From contig QCGE01000011.1 of the NCBI GenBank assembly GCA_003278195.1, positions 1 through 52,923 on the forward strand: a DNA stretch of 52,923 nucleotides. Direction: 5' to 3'. Below the pieces are notes generated by a model. The model ran no database searches. It was not told the DNA's origin and worked only from the letters and a program-made list of their open reading frames with translations. Position numbers and translations under genes: made by a program. Of the stretch, positions 1-7,921 are shown piece by piece. Position 1 is the first letter of the stretch; every line of letters starts with the position of its first letter. This DNA comes from Prochlorococcus sp. AG-363-P08. Lineage in GTDB: Bacteria; Cyanobacteriota; Cyanobacteriia; PCC-6307; Cyanobiaceae.

Positions 1-240
1 AGGCGAAGAAGTTCCACAACAGAGCGTAGAGAGATTCGGAAGACTTTCTAAAGACAAGCACAGAAAAGAAGGCTGGAAAATCCGTATAAAAGCTAGTTCT
101 TGCAGTTATTCTCAGCAAAAAACCCTGATCAGGCAACAAAAGAACCACTCCTGCGAAGCAACACAAATCTTGAGATAATTGTGTAATTTCTCACGTAACA
201 GCATTTTGCTGATTACGGATTACTCCTAGACGCAGATCCA
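1..240. other. Left-edge region upstream of rpaA, no gene called
   Basis: No recognisable gene lies here. On the plus strand one frame is open from base 2 to a TAA at 176-178 (58 codons) and another ends in TAA at 49-51, so the 3' end of an upstream gene may lie here, but I recognise neither peptide. Bases 179-240 should hold the rpaA promoter and leader; I see no clear -35/-10 pair. A GTAA repeat (183-186 and 195-198) resembles an RpaB box on the minus strand, but its spacing is wrong. Confidence 0.3.
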
Positions 241-1044
241 ATGAAGCCTTGTATCCTGCTCATCGAAGACGACCAGGACATGCGCGACCTGGTGAGTGGT
301 CATTTAGAGCACAGTGGTTTTGATGTTCAGAAAGCTGAAGATGGAATAAAAGGTCAGGCCCTTGCACTCCAATACAGCCCCGATCTCATTCTTTTAGATC
401 TCATGTTGCCTAATGTTGATGGGCTAACAATCTGTCAACGATTAAGGCGAGACGAACGCACTGCAGGAATACCAATTCTGATGCTTACTGCATTAGGAGG
501 TACTAAAGACAAGGTAAGTGGATTTAATTCAGGTGCAGATGATTACCTCACAAAACCATTTGACCTTGAGGAGCTTGCTGTAAGAGTCAAGGCTCTACTT
601 CGCCGTACAGATAAGGCGCCTATTGGAACAAGCAGCCAACAAGAAATCCTTAGCTATGGTCCTTTGACGCTTGTTCCTGAGAGATTCGAAGCGATCTGGT
701 TTGATCGAGCAGTAAGACTTACCCATCTAGAATTCGAACTTCTCCACTGTCTTCTTCAGCGCCATGGCCAAACAGTTGCTCCCTCCTTAATACTTAAAGA
801 GGTTTGGGGATATGAACCTGATGACGACATAGAGACGATCCGCGTGCATGTTCGCCATCTGAGAACAAAGCTAGAGCCAGATCCAAGAAAACCTCGCTTT
901 ATAAAAACCGTATATGGTGCTGGTTATTGTCTTGAGCTACCTACAGGAGGAGAAATTGAAGTGATGCAAGATGTCTTAGCTAAAGCGAGAGAAGAAAGAG
1001 ATAAAAAAAATAATGAAAGACAAAGCGAAAGAGAATCTGCTTAG
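241..1044 (+). CDS. rpaA: Response regulator RpaA, OmpR family
   Basis: Two-component response regulator of 267 residues. The receiver domain (about 1-120) keeps the acidic pair D10-D11, phospho-acceptor D53 in LDLMLP, T83 and K105. A winged-helix OmpR/PhoB DNA-binding domain follows (about 135-235, with LTHLEFELL and the closing [11 protein letters not shown]). A charged tail, rich in Glu, Lys and Arg, ends the protein. In cyanobacteria RpaA is the output regulator of the circadian clock, acting with the kinase SasA. The RpaA rather than RpaB assignment rests on the longer linker, the charged tail and the holB-tmk neighbourhood as I remember it from Prochlorococcus; rpaB itself lies at 7175. 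The ATG at 241 fits the receiver start. Its TAG directly abuts the convergent holB stop with no spacer. Confidence 0.85.
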   Translation: MKPCILLIEDDQDMRDLVSGHLEHSGFDVQKAEDGIKGQALALQYSPDLILLDLMLPNVDGLTICQRLRRDERTAGIPILMLTALGGTKDKVSGFNSGADDYLTKPFDLEELAVRVKALLRRTDKAPIGTSSQQEILSYGPLTLVPERFEAIWFDRAVRLTHLEFELLHCLLQRHGQTVAPSLILKEVWGYEPDDDIETIRVHVRHLRTKLEPDPRKPRFIKTVYGAGYCLELPTGGEIEVMQDVLAKAREERDKKNNERQSERESA

Positions 1045-2025
1045 TTAAAGATCAATATTAATCTGCAATAAAGCAACCTCCCAAGCAAGCCTTGGCTGAA
1101 CAAAGTTCAAAAGATGTTTTCTAAGTTTAGCTAATCTTTTGACTGGTTTTGCATCATATCTTTTTAACCATAAATGTTGCCCTAGCCAGTCAATTAACCA
1201 AATTTGTTCCTCACCATCTAAGGTTTCCGTCAAATCTTTAGCCAAAGAAAGTGACTCCTTGGGAGTATGGGGGAAACCCTTTAATCTATTCAATAAATCC
1301 TTTGGCAAACTTTCCCAGATATTTATATGCCTAACAAGAGCACCTGGAGAACCTCCTGAAAGTGCTAGTAATTCTTGTTGATCTGCTTGATTCAATCTGA
1401 CGGTTGTTTGCTTATCTCCAATCCTGTCAAAAACCTGACTAAGAGAATTGTTATCCAGTCTATTGAATATAACTTTCTGGCATCGAGAACAAATCGTAGA
1501 TAACAAGCGATCCGGCGCACTTGACAACAGAATCAATAAACCATGACCTGGCTCTTCTAATGTCTTAAGCAACGCATTTGATGAAGCCTCCGGCATAGCC
1601 TCAACATCTTCAATAACCACCATCCCCCTTTTTGATTCAACTGGTTGGCGAGATAAAAACTTTTTCACTGATCTTATTTGTTCTAGTCGAATCTGAGGGG
1701 GAGAGCGTCGATTTATCCCCTCTTCAGCTGCTGCTGAAGAATTAACTAAACGTCCTTGGTGGGTGTATGTAGGTTCTATCCAAAGCAAGTCAGGATGATT
1801 CAAGCCTTCTAAGCGGCGACGGGTTCTTTCCTCATGCTTACCTGAATTCAGAACACCTTCTAAAAAACGAAGTGCGGCTAATTTGCGGCCAACGCCCTCA
1901 GGGCCAGCAAAAAGATAGGCTGGAGCTACATAAGATTTTGCGATAGCAGCTTCCAAAATGGAAACAGCTAATGGTTGGCCAATTAAGTCAGCAAACAGAT
2001 TCTTTTCAGAGTATGAAATGGACAT
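1045..2025 (-). CDS. holB: DNA polymerase III delta' subunit
   Basis: Clamp-loader subunit of the replicative polymerase, 326 residues, an AAA+ fold protein. A Walker-A-like segment near residue 40 (GPEGVGRK) lacks the usual GKT ending, as expected for the delta' subunit, which does not hydrolyse ATP. The Ser-Arg-Cys motif of clamp-loader subunits is present in ICSRCQK near residue 180, after a region resembling a degenerate Walker B (VVIEDVEAM). It starts with ATG at 2025 and lies 12 bases after tmk on the same strand, so Cu-ATPase, tmk and holB probably form one transcription unit. The tmk-holB pairing is common in bacteria. Confidence 0.88.
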   Translation of the reverse strand: MSISYSEKNLFADLIGQPLAVSILEAAIAKSYVAPAYLFAGPEGVGRKLAALRFLEGVLNSGKHEERTRRRLEGLNHPDLLWIEPTYTHQGRLVNSSAAAEEGINRRSPPQIRLEQIRSVKKFLSRQPVESKRGMVVIEDVEAMPEASSNALLKTLEEPGHGLLILLSSAPDRLLSTICSRCQKVIFNRLDNNSLSQVFDRIGDKQTTVRLNQADQQELLALSGGSPGALVRHINIWESLPKDLLNRLKGFPHTPKESLSLAKDLTETLDGEEQIWLIDWLGQHLWLKRYDAKPVKRLAKLRKHLLNFVQPRLAWEVALLQINIDL

Positions 2026-2037
2026 TACAAGGCTAAT

Positions 2038-2667
2038 TTAGCAAAAAAACTTACTCAATTCACTTGAAATAGCATGATTTACAGCAGAAGAGCTCTGATC
2101 AGCATCTATCTGAATCCAATTACGATTATCAGCAATTTCTAAGAAGCCTTTAGCCACTCTTTCTAAAAACTCAACTCCCTCAGCCTCGATACGATCATTA
2201 GCAATTGTTTTTCGCCTAAGTAAACTTTTCTTCACTGATAAATCCAGTAATATTGTTATATCAGGTATCAACTCACGCGTAGCTATCCGCTCGAGACTCT
2301 CAATTATTTTTATATCTAACTGTCTACCATATCCTTGATAAGCAAGAGTTGATCCACTAAAACGATCACTCAATACCCAATCGCCATTACTGATCGCAGG
2401 CAAAATCTTTTGAGAAACATGTTGCGCTCTATCAGCGGCATACATTAACAATTCGGCTAATGGTTCTGGTGCTACTTCCCCAGGAGGATGCAGTAACAAA
2501 TCTCGTAAAGCAACTCCTAAGTCCGTACCACCAGGTTCTCTAGTCAAAAACAACTTTGCCCTTTTTGGCATCAAACCACTATTAGGGAGCCATCCTGACA
2601 AAAAATCCATTTGAGTTGTTTTGCCACAACCATCAATTCCTTCAAGTACAAGTAGGCGTCCCGTCAT
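2038..2667 (-). CDS. tmk: Thymidylate kinase
   Basis: Phosphorylates dTMP to dTDP with ATP, in the cytoplasm, for DNA synthesis. The protein is 209 residues, normal for the family. It begins MTGRLLVLEGIDG with the P-loop GIDGCGKTTQ, followed by the DR motif in LSDRFSGSTLAYQG that binds substrate. An in-frame extension to 2820 exists but runs through the end of the ATPase gene and encodes a Cys-rich, unlikely peptide, so I place the start at 2667. That ATG overlaps the TGA stop of the upstream Cu-ATPase as ATGA, which suggests translational coupling. holB follows 12 bases downstream. Confidence 0.9.
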   Translation of the reverse strand: MTGRLLVLEGIDGCGKTTQMDFLSGWLPNSGLMPKRAKLFLTREPGGTDLGVALRDLLLHPPGEVAPEPLAELLMYAADRAQHVSQKILPAISNGDWVLSDRFSGSTLAYQGYGRQLDIKIIESLERIATRELIPDITILLDLSVKKSLLRRKTIANDRIEAEGVEFLERVAKGFLEIADNRNWIQIDADQSSSAVNHAISSELSKFFC

Positions 2668-4988
2668 GCAACACGCAAGGTCAATGCATTTACAACAACA
2701 GTGATTGAACTCAATGCCATCAACAGAGCAGCAATAGGGGGAGAAAGCAAAATTCCATAAGCAGGTAATAACAATCCTGCCGCTATAGGCAAAGCAATCA
2801 AGTTGTAGCCAAAAGCCCAAAAAAGATTTTGTCTGATCTTGCCCATAGCCCTCCTGGCCAAAAGCAACGAATCTGGCAAGCCCTCTAAACGATCTCCTAA
2901 AAGTACTAAATCAGCTGTTTCCTGTGCAATTTGTGTACCTGTCCCTACCGCAATACCCAAATCTGCTGCTGCAAGAGCAGGGGCATCATTAATTCCATCC
3001 CCAACCATTGCGATAGGACCATTTGCTTTCAAAAGGAGCAAACGCTCTAATTTAGTTTCAGGTAAAAGCTTCCAACCAAGCTGATCAGTAGTAAAACCAA
3101 GCTTTTTACCAAGATTTAAAACTGCCTCCTTTCTATCCCCACTAAGAATCGTCAAATCAAATCCCTCCTTACGTAAACGATCCAAAGCCATAGAGGCATC
3201 AGGACGAAGTTTGTCGTCAATAGCAATAAGCCCTAAAAGCTCTTTAGCTGAAGAAACCGCAACTAAAGATTGTCCATTCCTTGCTGCCAGATGAACATCA
3301 TTCTGAATTTCCTCATTCCATTCCACTCCTTCAGCCTTAATCCATTCTGGTGTGCCAACTCGAACTATTCCTTCTAGACCTTGAATATGACCGGATATCC
3401 CTGAGCCAGGAAAAGTAGTAGTAGAAACAGGTATCAATGAAGGCATTTTGTAATTTTGTGCTTCTTGAATTACTGCATGTGCCAAGGGATGCCTGCTGTA
3501 CTGCTCAATAGAAGAAGCAAGTTGAAACATCCTTGCTGGTTTCTTATTCCTTAAAACCGCAGAAACCAATGGACTGCCCAAAGTCAAAGTGCCTGTCTTA
3601 TCAAAAACCACCTGCCTCAAAGAAGCTGCTAATTCAATTACATCCCCTCCTCGAAATAACCATCCTCGGCGTGCTGCTTGACCAGAGGCCACAGTGATCA
3701 CAGTTGGTGTTGCCAATCCCAATGCACATGGACAGGCAACCACAAGAACAGCAATTGAAAGCTGCAAAGCCAACCCTAAAGGGGTCTGAGCTGACACCCC
3801 TAAAGGGGAGTGCAAATGATTGCCATGTATCAAACCCTGCCCAGAAGCATTTAAAACATTTGGCCAAATTCGAACACCAAGCTTCCACCAAAACAAGAAT
3901 GTTGATAAGGCCAAAATGACAACGCCATAACAAAAACGTCCTGCAATTCGATCAGCCAAGCCTTGTATTGGAGCTTTTCTTGCTTGAGCCTGCTCAACTA
4001 ATCCAATGATTCTCGCCAAAGCTGTTTTTGCTCCAACTTCTTTAACCTCAACAACCAAAGTCGCCTCAAGATTGAGGCTGCCTGAAGAAAGTTCCGTACC
4101 AGGTGAAGCCTCTAATGGCAACGTTTCTCCAGTCAGACTAGAAACATCAACAGCGGAAAATCCCTCAACAACTACGCCATCAACTGGAACACGGTCACCT
4201 GCTAAAAGTTGCACGCGCTCACCTTTTCTCAAGGAGCCCACGCGAACCTCACGAATTAGATCATTCCCTAAAACCAGTCTCGCAGTATCAGGCTGTAATT
4301 GAGCTAATTGCTTAAGTGCTCTACCTGTCCTAAATCTGGCCCTCTCTTCCATAAATCGTCCTAACAGAACAAAGCCAAGAAGCATCACTGGCTCATTAAA
4401 AAAGCAAGGCCAACCAACACCTGGCCATATCAATGCAACCAAACTCGCTATATATGCACTCGAAACACCTAAGCCAACCAAGCTGTCCATGGTTGGGGTC
4501 CCACTGAATGCCGCAACTGCACCACAACGAAGTATTGAGCGCCCTGGACCTAACAAAGCAACTGTCGCCAAAAAAGCATGAAAAGGCAAAGCACCCAAGT
4601 AAGGCAGATCTAGATGTCCTCCTTCAGCTAGATGGCCCAGAACTGAAAGTAGTAATAACAAAAGCGCAACAATTAACTTCCGCCATTCAGTAAAAAAATC
4701 AACAAATGAATCCCTTTCAGCAATTTGCAAAGCTTCTAATGGATTGGTATTCCTTACACGAGATGGGAAACCCTTCAGAGCTAATGCTTTGAGAACACCG
4801 TCAAGATGATGATTAGGGTCCTCCATGTCCAAATACACAGTTCGTGAAACCAAATTGACACTTGCACTCGCTACTCCCTTTTGTTCAAGCAAAATCGTTT
4901 CTACAGCCCGAACACATCCGCCACATTTCATGCCCTCTACATCAAGCAACAGAGTTTCAGGATCTGCCTGACTCACAGGAAAGCTCAC
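2664..4988 (-). CDS. Copper(I)-translocating P1B-1 ATPase (CtaA/PacS type)
   Basis: Membrane copper pump of 774 residues. In order: an N-terminal heavy-metal-associated domain with GMKCGGC at 19-25; actuator motif TGET at 286-289; CPC at 419-421 in a membrane helix; phosphorylation site DKTGT at 463-467; HP at 500-501; and GDGIND at 663-668. Late helices carry YN (FGYNLIALP) and MxxSS (MALSSITVV), the signature of Cu(I) transporters. In cyanobacteria CtaA brings copper across the cytoplasmic membrane and PacS across the thylakoid membrane to plastocyanin; sequence alone does not decide which this is, so no symbol is given. ATG at 4988. The stop overlaps the tmk start. Upstream, a 12-base direct repeat lies in the region shared with ycf3. 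Confidence 0.9.
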   Translation of the reverse strand: MSFPVSQADPETLLLDVEGMKCGGCVRAVETILLEQKGVASASVNLVSRTVYLDMEDPNHHLDGVLKALALKGFPSRVRNTNPLEALQIAERDSFVDFFTEWRKLIVALLLLLLSVLGHLAEGGHLDLPYLGALPFHAFLATVALLGPGRSILRCGAVAAFSGTPTMDSLVGLGVSSAYIASLVALIWPGVGWPCFFNEPVMLLGFVLLGRFMEERARFRTGRALKQLAQLQPDTARLVLGNDLIREVRVGSLRKGERVQLLAGDRVPVDGVVVEGFSAVDVSSLTGETLPLEASPGTELSSGSLNLEATLVVEVKEVGAKTALARIIGLVEQAQARKAPIQGLADRIAGRFCYGVVILALSTFLFWWKLGVRIWPNVLNASGQGLIHGNHLHSPLGVSAQTPLGLALQLSIAVLVVACPCALGLATPTVITVASGQAARRGWLFRGGDVIELAASLRQVVFDKTGTLTLGSPLVSAVLRNKKPARMFQLASSIEQYSRHPLAHAVIQEAQNYKMPSLIPVSTTTFPGSGISGHIQGLEGIVRVGTPEWIKAEGVEWNEEIQNDVHLAARNGQSLVAVSSAKELLGLIAIDDKLRPDASMALDRLRKEGFDLTILSGDRKEAVLNLGKKLGFTTDQLGWKLLPETKLERLLLLKANGPIAMVGDGINDAPALAAADLGIAVGTGTQIAQETADLVLLGDRLEGLPDSLLLARRAMGKIRQNLFWAFGYNLIALPIAAGLLLPAYGILLSPPIAALLMALSSITVVVNALTLRVA

Positions 4989-4995
4989 CAGTTTG

Positions 4996-5021
4996 AGGTT
5001 AATAAATGCAGGTTAATAAAT
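4996..5021. repeat. Tandem direct repeat AGGTTAATAAAT x2
   Basis: Two identical 12-base copies (4996-5007 and 5010-5021) with a 14-base period sit just upstream of the Cu-ATPase start, in the 151-base gap shared with divergent ycf3. The placement suits a regulator-binding site for the ATPase, but the copies are AT-rich and could also be chance or slippage. I know of no named operator that matches. Confidence 0.4.
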
Positions 5022-5139
5022 CCCTAGGGCTACCGCTCAATTAATTCAATCAAGAAAAACCTAAATAGACCATCAACAGGAGAAAAATCCTCTGATTTCA
5101 GGCAGGATATGTACCAATGATATTTTTTCAAGACCCACC

Positions 5140-5661
5140 GTGCCACTAAGTCAAAAGAAAGACAATTTCATCGACAAAGCTTTCACAGTTATGGCAGAGC
5201 TGATTGTGAAAGTGATGCCAATCAACGAACAAGAAAAAAAAGCATATATCTACTATCGAGAAGGACTTTCAGCACAAGACTGTGGAGACTATTCAGAAGC
5301 TCTTGAATGCTATGAAGAAAGCTTGAAGCTTGAAGAGAATGCAGTTGACAGAGGCGAAACTCTTAAAAACATGGCAATTATCTATATGAGCAATGGAGAA
5401 GAGGAGCGAGCCCTCGAGACTTATCAAAAAGCACTTGAACAGAACCCTAAGCAACCATCATGCTTGAAAAATATGGGTTTAATTTACGAAAAAAGAGGCA
5501 GACTTGCCGAGCAAGCAGGAAATAAAGATGAATCGGATAGTTGGTATGACCAAGCAGCGGAAGCTTGGACTAAAGCAGTACGGCTCTATCCAGGAGGCTA
5601 TCTAGATATTGAAAACTGGCTCAAGACAAGTGGAAGAAGCAATGTAGATGTTTATTTCTAA
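5140..5661 (+). CDS. ycf3: Photosystem I assembly protein Ycf3
   Basis: TPR protein of 173 residues needed for photosystem I assembly; it acts at the thylakoid membrane as a chaperone for PsaA/PsaB. The N-terminus has the family's recognisable [13 protein letters not shown]-like start (here [18 protein letters not shown]), followed by three TPR units. These are about residues 35-68 ([19 protein letters not shown]), 72-105 ([19 protein letters not shown]) and 113-155 ([18 protein letters not shown]). The start is GTG at 5140; this is the only start giving the conserved N-terminus. It is divergent from the Cu-ATPase across a 151-base gap and converges on radA with 26 bases between the stops. 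Confidence 0.95.
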   Translation: MPLSQKKDNFIDKAFTVMAELIVKVMPINEQEKKAYIYYREGLSAQDCGDYSEALECYEESLKLEENAVDRGETLKNMAIIYMSNGEEERALETYQKALEQNPKQPSCLKNMGLIYEKRGRLAEQAGNKDESDSWYDQAAEAWTKAVRLYPGGYLDIENWLKTSGRSNVDVYF

Positions 5662-5687
5662 TCCAAAAAAGAGGATTTATTGAGCAT

Positions 5688-7073
5688 TTATGTCAAAGAT
5701 CCCTGAGCTGTAATAACCATCACTTCGGCGATATTATCTGCCTCAATAATCTCCATTTTATTGGAAATCTCAATAGAATTGGTCCCACTCCCACTAGGCA
5801 CAATAGCCCTAACAAAACCTAATCTCTCTGCTTCCTGAACCCTTTGCGATAACTGGCCTACAGGCCTTAATTGTCCCCCTAACCCCAACTCACCGATAAA
5901 CACTGTTCCTTTAGGGATTGGTAAATCTTTGAAGCTAGATACAACAGCTGCAGCAACACCCAAATCTGCCGCAGGTTCTTCAACTTCCAGGCCTCCAGCA
6001 ACAGCCAAATAACAGTCATAACGAGACAGTGGAAGAGAAATATGTTTTTCCAAGACTGCCAAAATCTGGTGCAACCGATTAGTTCCTAATCCTGTAGCAG
6101 ATCGTCGTGGACTGGCATAACTAGTTGGACTAATTAAAGCCTGCAAATCAACTAATAGAGATCGTGTACCTTCACAAGCAACTATCGTCGAAATACCTGC
6201 AGCTGAAGAACCACTAAAAAATAATTCACTTGGATTATTAACCTCAACAAGCCCACTCGCCTGCATCTCAAAAACACCAAGCTCATGAGTTGCACCAAAA
6301 CGATTTTTGACTGCTCGGAGAAGCCTATGACTAGCAAATCTATCTCCCTCAAAAGTTAAAACAGCATCAACTAAATGCTCAAGCACCTTTGGACCTGCGA
6401 GCATCCCTTCTTTTGTTACATGCCCAACAAGCAGTAAAGCAATTCCATATTTCTTGGCGACACGTTGCAATGCAGCTGCACATTCCCGAACCTGCGCGAC
6501 AGAACCAGGAGAACTGGTTAATTCCGAATCATGTAAAGCCTGAATACTGTCAATAATTGCGACTTCAGGCCTTAAAGATTCGAGTTCTTGTAAAACAACC
6601 TCCAAATCAGTTTCTGCCAATAAATTTAAATTTGTATCTGCTCCCTCTATTCGGCTCCAACGAAGCTTCACTTGCTCCGCCGACTCTTCTGCACTTACGT
6701 AAAGAATGGACCTTTGAGAAGCCATTGCAGTGGCACTCTGTAACAAAAGTGTGCTCTTTCCAATACCTGGATCTCCACCAACCAAGACCAATGAGCCAGG
6801 TACCAAGCCACTCCCTAAAACCCGATCAAATTCTTGAAAGCCACTTGGCAATCTTTCAATTAGCTGCTGACCTACTCCACCCATTGGCCTAGAACGCAAA
6901 TTCGAAGGTTCCTTTGATAAATCAACCCCTTCTCGTCGCCTTCGAAGATCTTTGGCTTCTATGACTTGCTCAACCAAGGTGTTCCATTCTCCGCAACTAG
7001 AGCATCGGCCAAAGAACTGCTTAGTCTGAGCTCCACAGTTCGTGCAAACAAAAGAATTACTAGCTCGTACCAC
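5688..7073 (-). CDS. radA: DNA repair protein RadA (Sms)
   Basis: RecA-like ATPase that helps process recombination and repair intermediates; 461 residues, normal length. N-terminal four-Cys zinc finger (CTNCGAQTKQFFGRCSSCG, residues about 10-28), then a Walker A motif GGDPGIGKST near residue 100, the RadA-specific KNRFG motif (RAVKNRFGATHE, about 255-262), and a C-terminal Lon-protease-like domain (about 290-450, with FIGELGLGGQLRPV). The start codon is GTG at 7073, immediately before the zinc finger. Divergently transcribed from rpaB across about 100 bases that contain a hairpin. Confidence 0.95.
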   Translation of the reverse strand: MVRASNSFVCTNCGAQTKQFFGRCSSCGEWNTLVEQVIEAKDLRRRREGVDLSKEPSNLRSRPMGGVGQQLIERLPSGFQEFDRVLGSGLVPGSLVLVGGDPGIGKSTLLLQSATAMASQRSILYVSAEESAEQVKLRWSRIEGADTNLNLLAETDLEVVLQELESLRPEVAIIDSIQALHDSELTSSPGSVAQVRECAAALQRVAKKYGIALLLVGHVTKEGMLAGPKVLEHLVDAVLTFEGDRFASHRLLRAVKNRFGATHELGVFEMQASGLVEVNNPSELFFSGSSAAGISTIVACEGTRSLLVDLQALISPTSYASPRRSATGLGTNRLHQILAVLEKHISLPLSRYDCYLAVAGGLEVEEPAADLGVAAAVVSSFKDLPIPKGTVFIGELGLGGQLRPVGQLSQRVQEAERLGFVRAIVPSGSGTNSIEISNKMEIIEADNIAEVMVITAQGSLT

Positions 7074-7110
7074 GTTAAATTTATAAAGAAAGTTAAAGTT
7101 GGAGAGTGTG

Positions 7111-7136
7111 GAGCCCCACGATTTTTTGTAGGGCTC
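7111..7136. repeat. Inverted repeat GAGCCC/GGGCTC in the radA-rpaB gap
   Basis: GAGCCC at 7111-7116 is the reverse complement of GGGCTC at 7131-7136, with a 14-base T-rich loop. After one mismatch two more pairs form (AC with GT). It lies about 40 bases before the rpaB start, between divergent promoters. It could be a leader hairpin of rpaB or an operator; there is no direct evidence for either. Confidence 0.4.
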
Positions 7137-7174
7137 TTATCTAGGATCCAATTCTTGTCACGCCAAAGAAAGTT

Positions 7175-7921
7175 TTGACGGTCTCAAGTCCATCAAAAGA
7201 AACTATTCTCGTAGTCGACGATGAAGCCAGCATTCGAAGAATTCTGGAAACTCGTCTGTCGATGATCGGTTACCAAGTAGTTACAGCATGCGACGGAAAG
7301 GAAGCACTTGATCTATTTCGTAAAAACGAACCAGATCTTGTTGTTTTAGACGTGATGATGCCCAAACTAGATGGCTATGGAGTATGTCAAGAATTAAGAA
7401 AAGATTCAGATGTCCCTATCGTCATGCTCACGGCTCTGGGTGATGTCGCTGACAGGATTACTGGTCTTGAACTTGGAGCGGACGATTACGTAGTCAAACC
7501 ATTTAGCCCAAAAGAACTAGAAGCAAGAATCAGATGTGTCTTAAGAAGAGTCGACAAAGAAGGAATCGCTGGTATTCCCAATTCAGGTGTTATCCAAGTA
7601 ACAAATCTGAAAATCGATACAAATAAAAGGCAGGTCTTTAGGAATGATGAAAGAATTCGCCTTACCGGAATGGAGTTCAGCCTTCTAGAACTACTTGTAA
7701 GTCGTTCAGGAGAACCTTTTAGTCGAGGTGAAATCCTTAAAGAAGTATGGGGCTATACGCCAGAAAGACATGTGGATACACGCGTTGTTGATGTGCATAT
7801 TTCTAGACTACGTTCAAAGCTTGAAGATGATCCTGCCAATCCCGAACTAATTCTCACAGCCAGAGGCACAGGCTACTTATTCCAGCGCATTGTCGATTCC
7901 GTTGCTTCCGAAGGACCCTGA
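7175..7921 (+). CDS. rpaB: Response regulator RpaB (Ycf27), OmpR family
   Basis: Response regulator of 248 residues. The receiver (about 10-125) has the acidic pair in VVDDEASIRR, phospho-acceptor D59 in LDVMMP, T86 and K108. The C-terminal winged helix (about 140-240) ends LTARGTGYLFQR. RpaB is the essential high-light/redox regulator of cyanobacteria, partnered with the kinase NblS, and is also found as ycf27 in red-algal plastids. The segment ETILVVDDEASIRRILETRL is nearly invariant in RpaB as I remember it. Start is TTG at 7175, the only start that leaves the short N-terminus intact. The 3' end overlaps the plsX reading frame by 32 bases, so plsX may be co-transcribed. Confidence 0.92.
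   Translation: MTVSSPSKETILVVDDEASIRRILETRLSMIGYQVVTACDGKEALDLFRKNEPDLVVLDVMMPKLDGYGVCQELRKDSDVPIVMLTALGDVADRITGLELGADDYVVKPFSPKELEARIRCVLRRVDKEGIAGIPNSGVIQVTNLKIDTNKRQVFRNDERIRLTGMEFSLLELLVSRSGEPFSRGEILKEVWGYTPERHVDTRVVDVHISRLRSKLEDDPANPELILTARGTGYLFQRIVDSVASEGP

Noticed and set aside
1-178. Open frame from base 2 to TAA at 176-178, possible end of an upstream gene
   Set aside because: 58 codons of a peptide I do not recognise; another frame also ends cleanly at 49-51, so no call is safe.
183-198. GTAA-N8-GTAA upstream of rpaA, like an HLR1 (RpaB) box on the minus strand
   Set aside because: HLR1 repeats have about a 10-base period; this one is 12, and the flanking bases do not fit.
2668-2820. 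N-terminal extension of tmk into the ATPase gene
   Set aside because: The kinase N-terminus starts at 2667; the extra peptide is Cys-rich and encoded on another gene's sequence.
5660-5677. AATCC/GGATT stem between ycf3 and radA as a terminator
   Set aside because: Only five pairs, AT-rich, with no U run; too weak to call.
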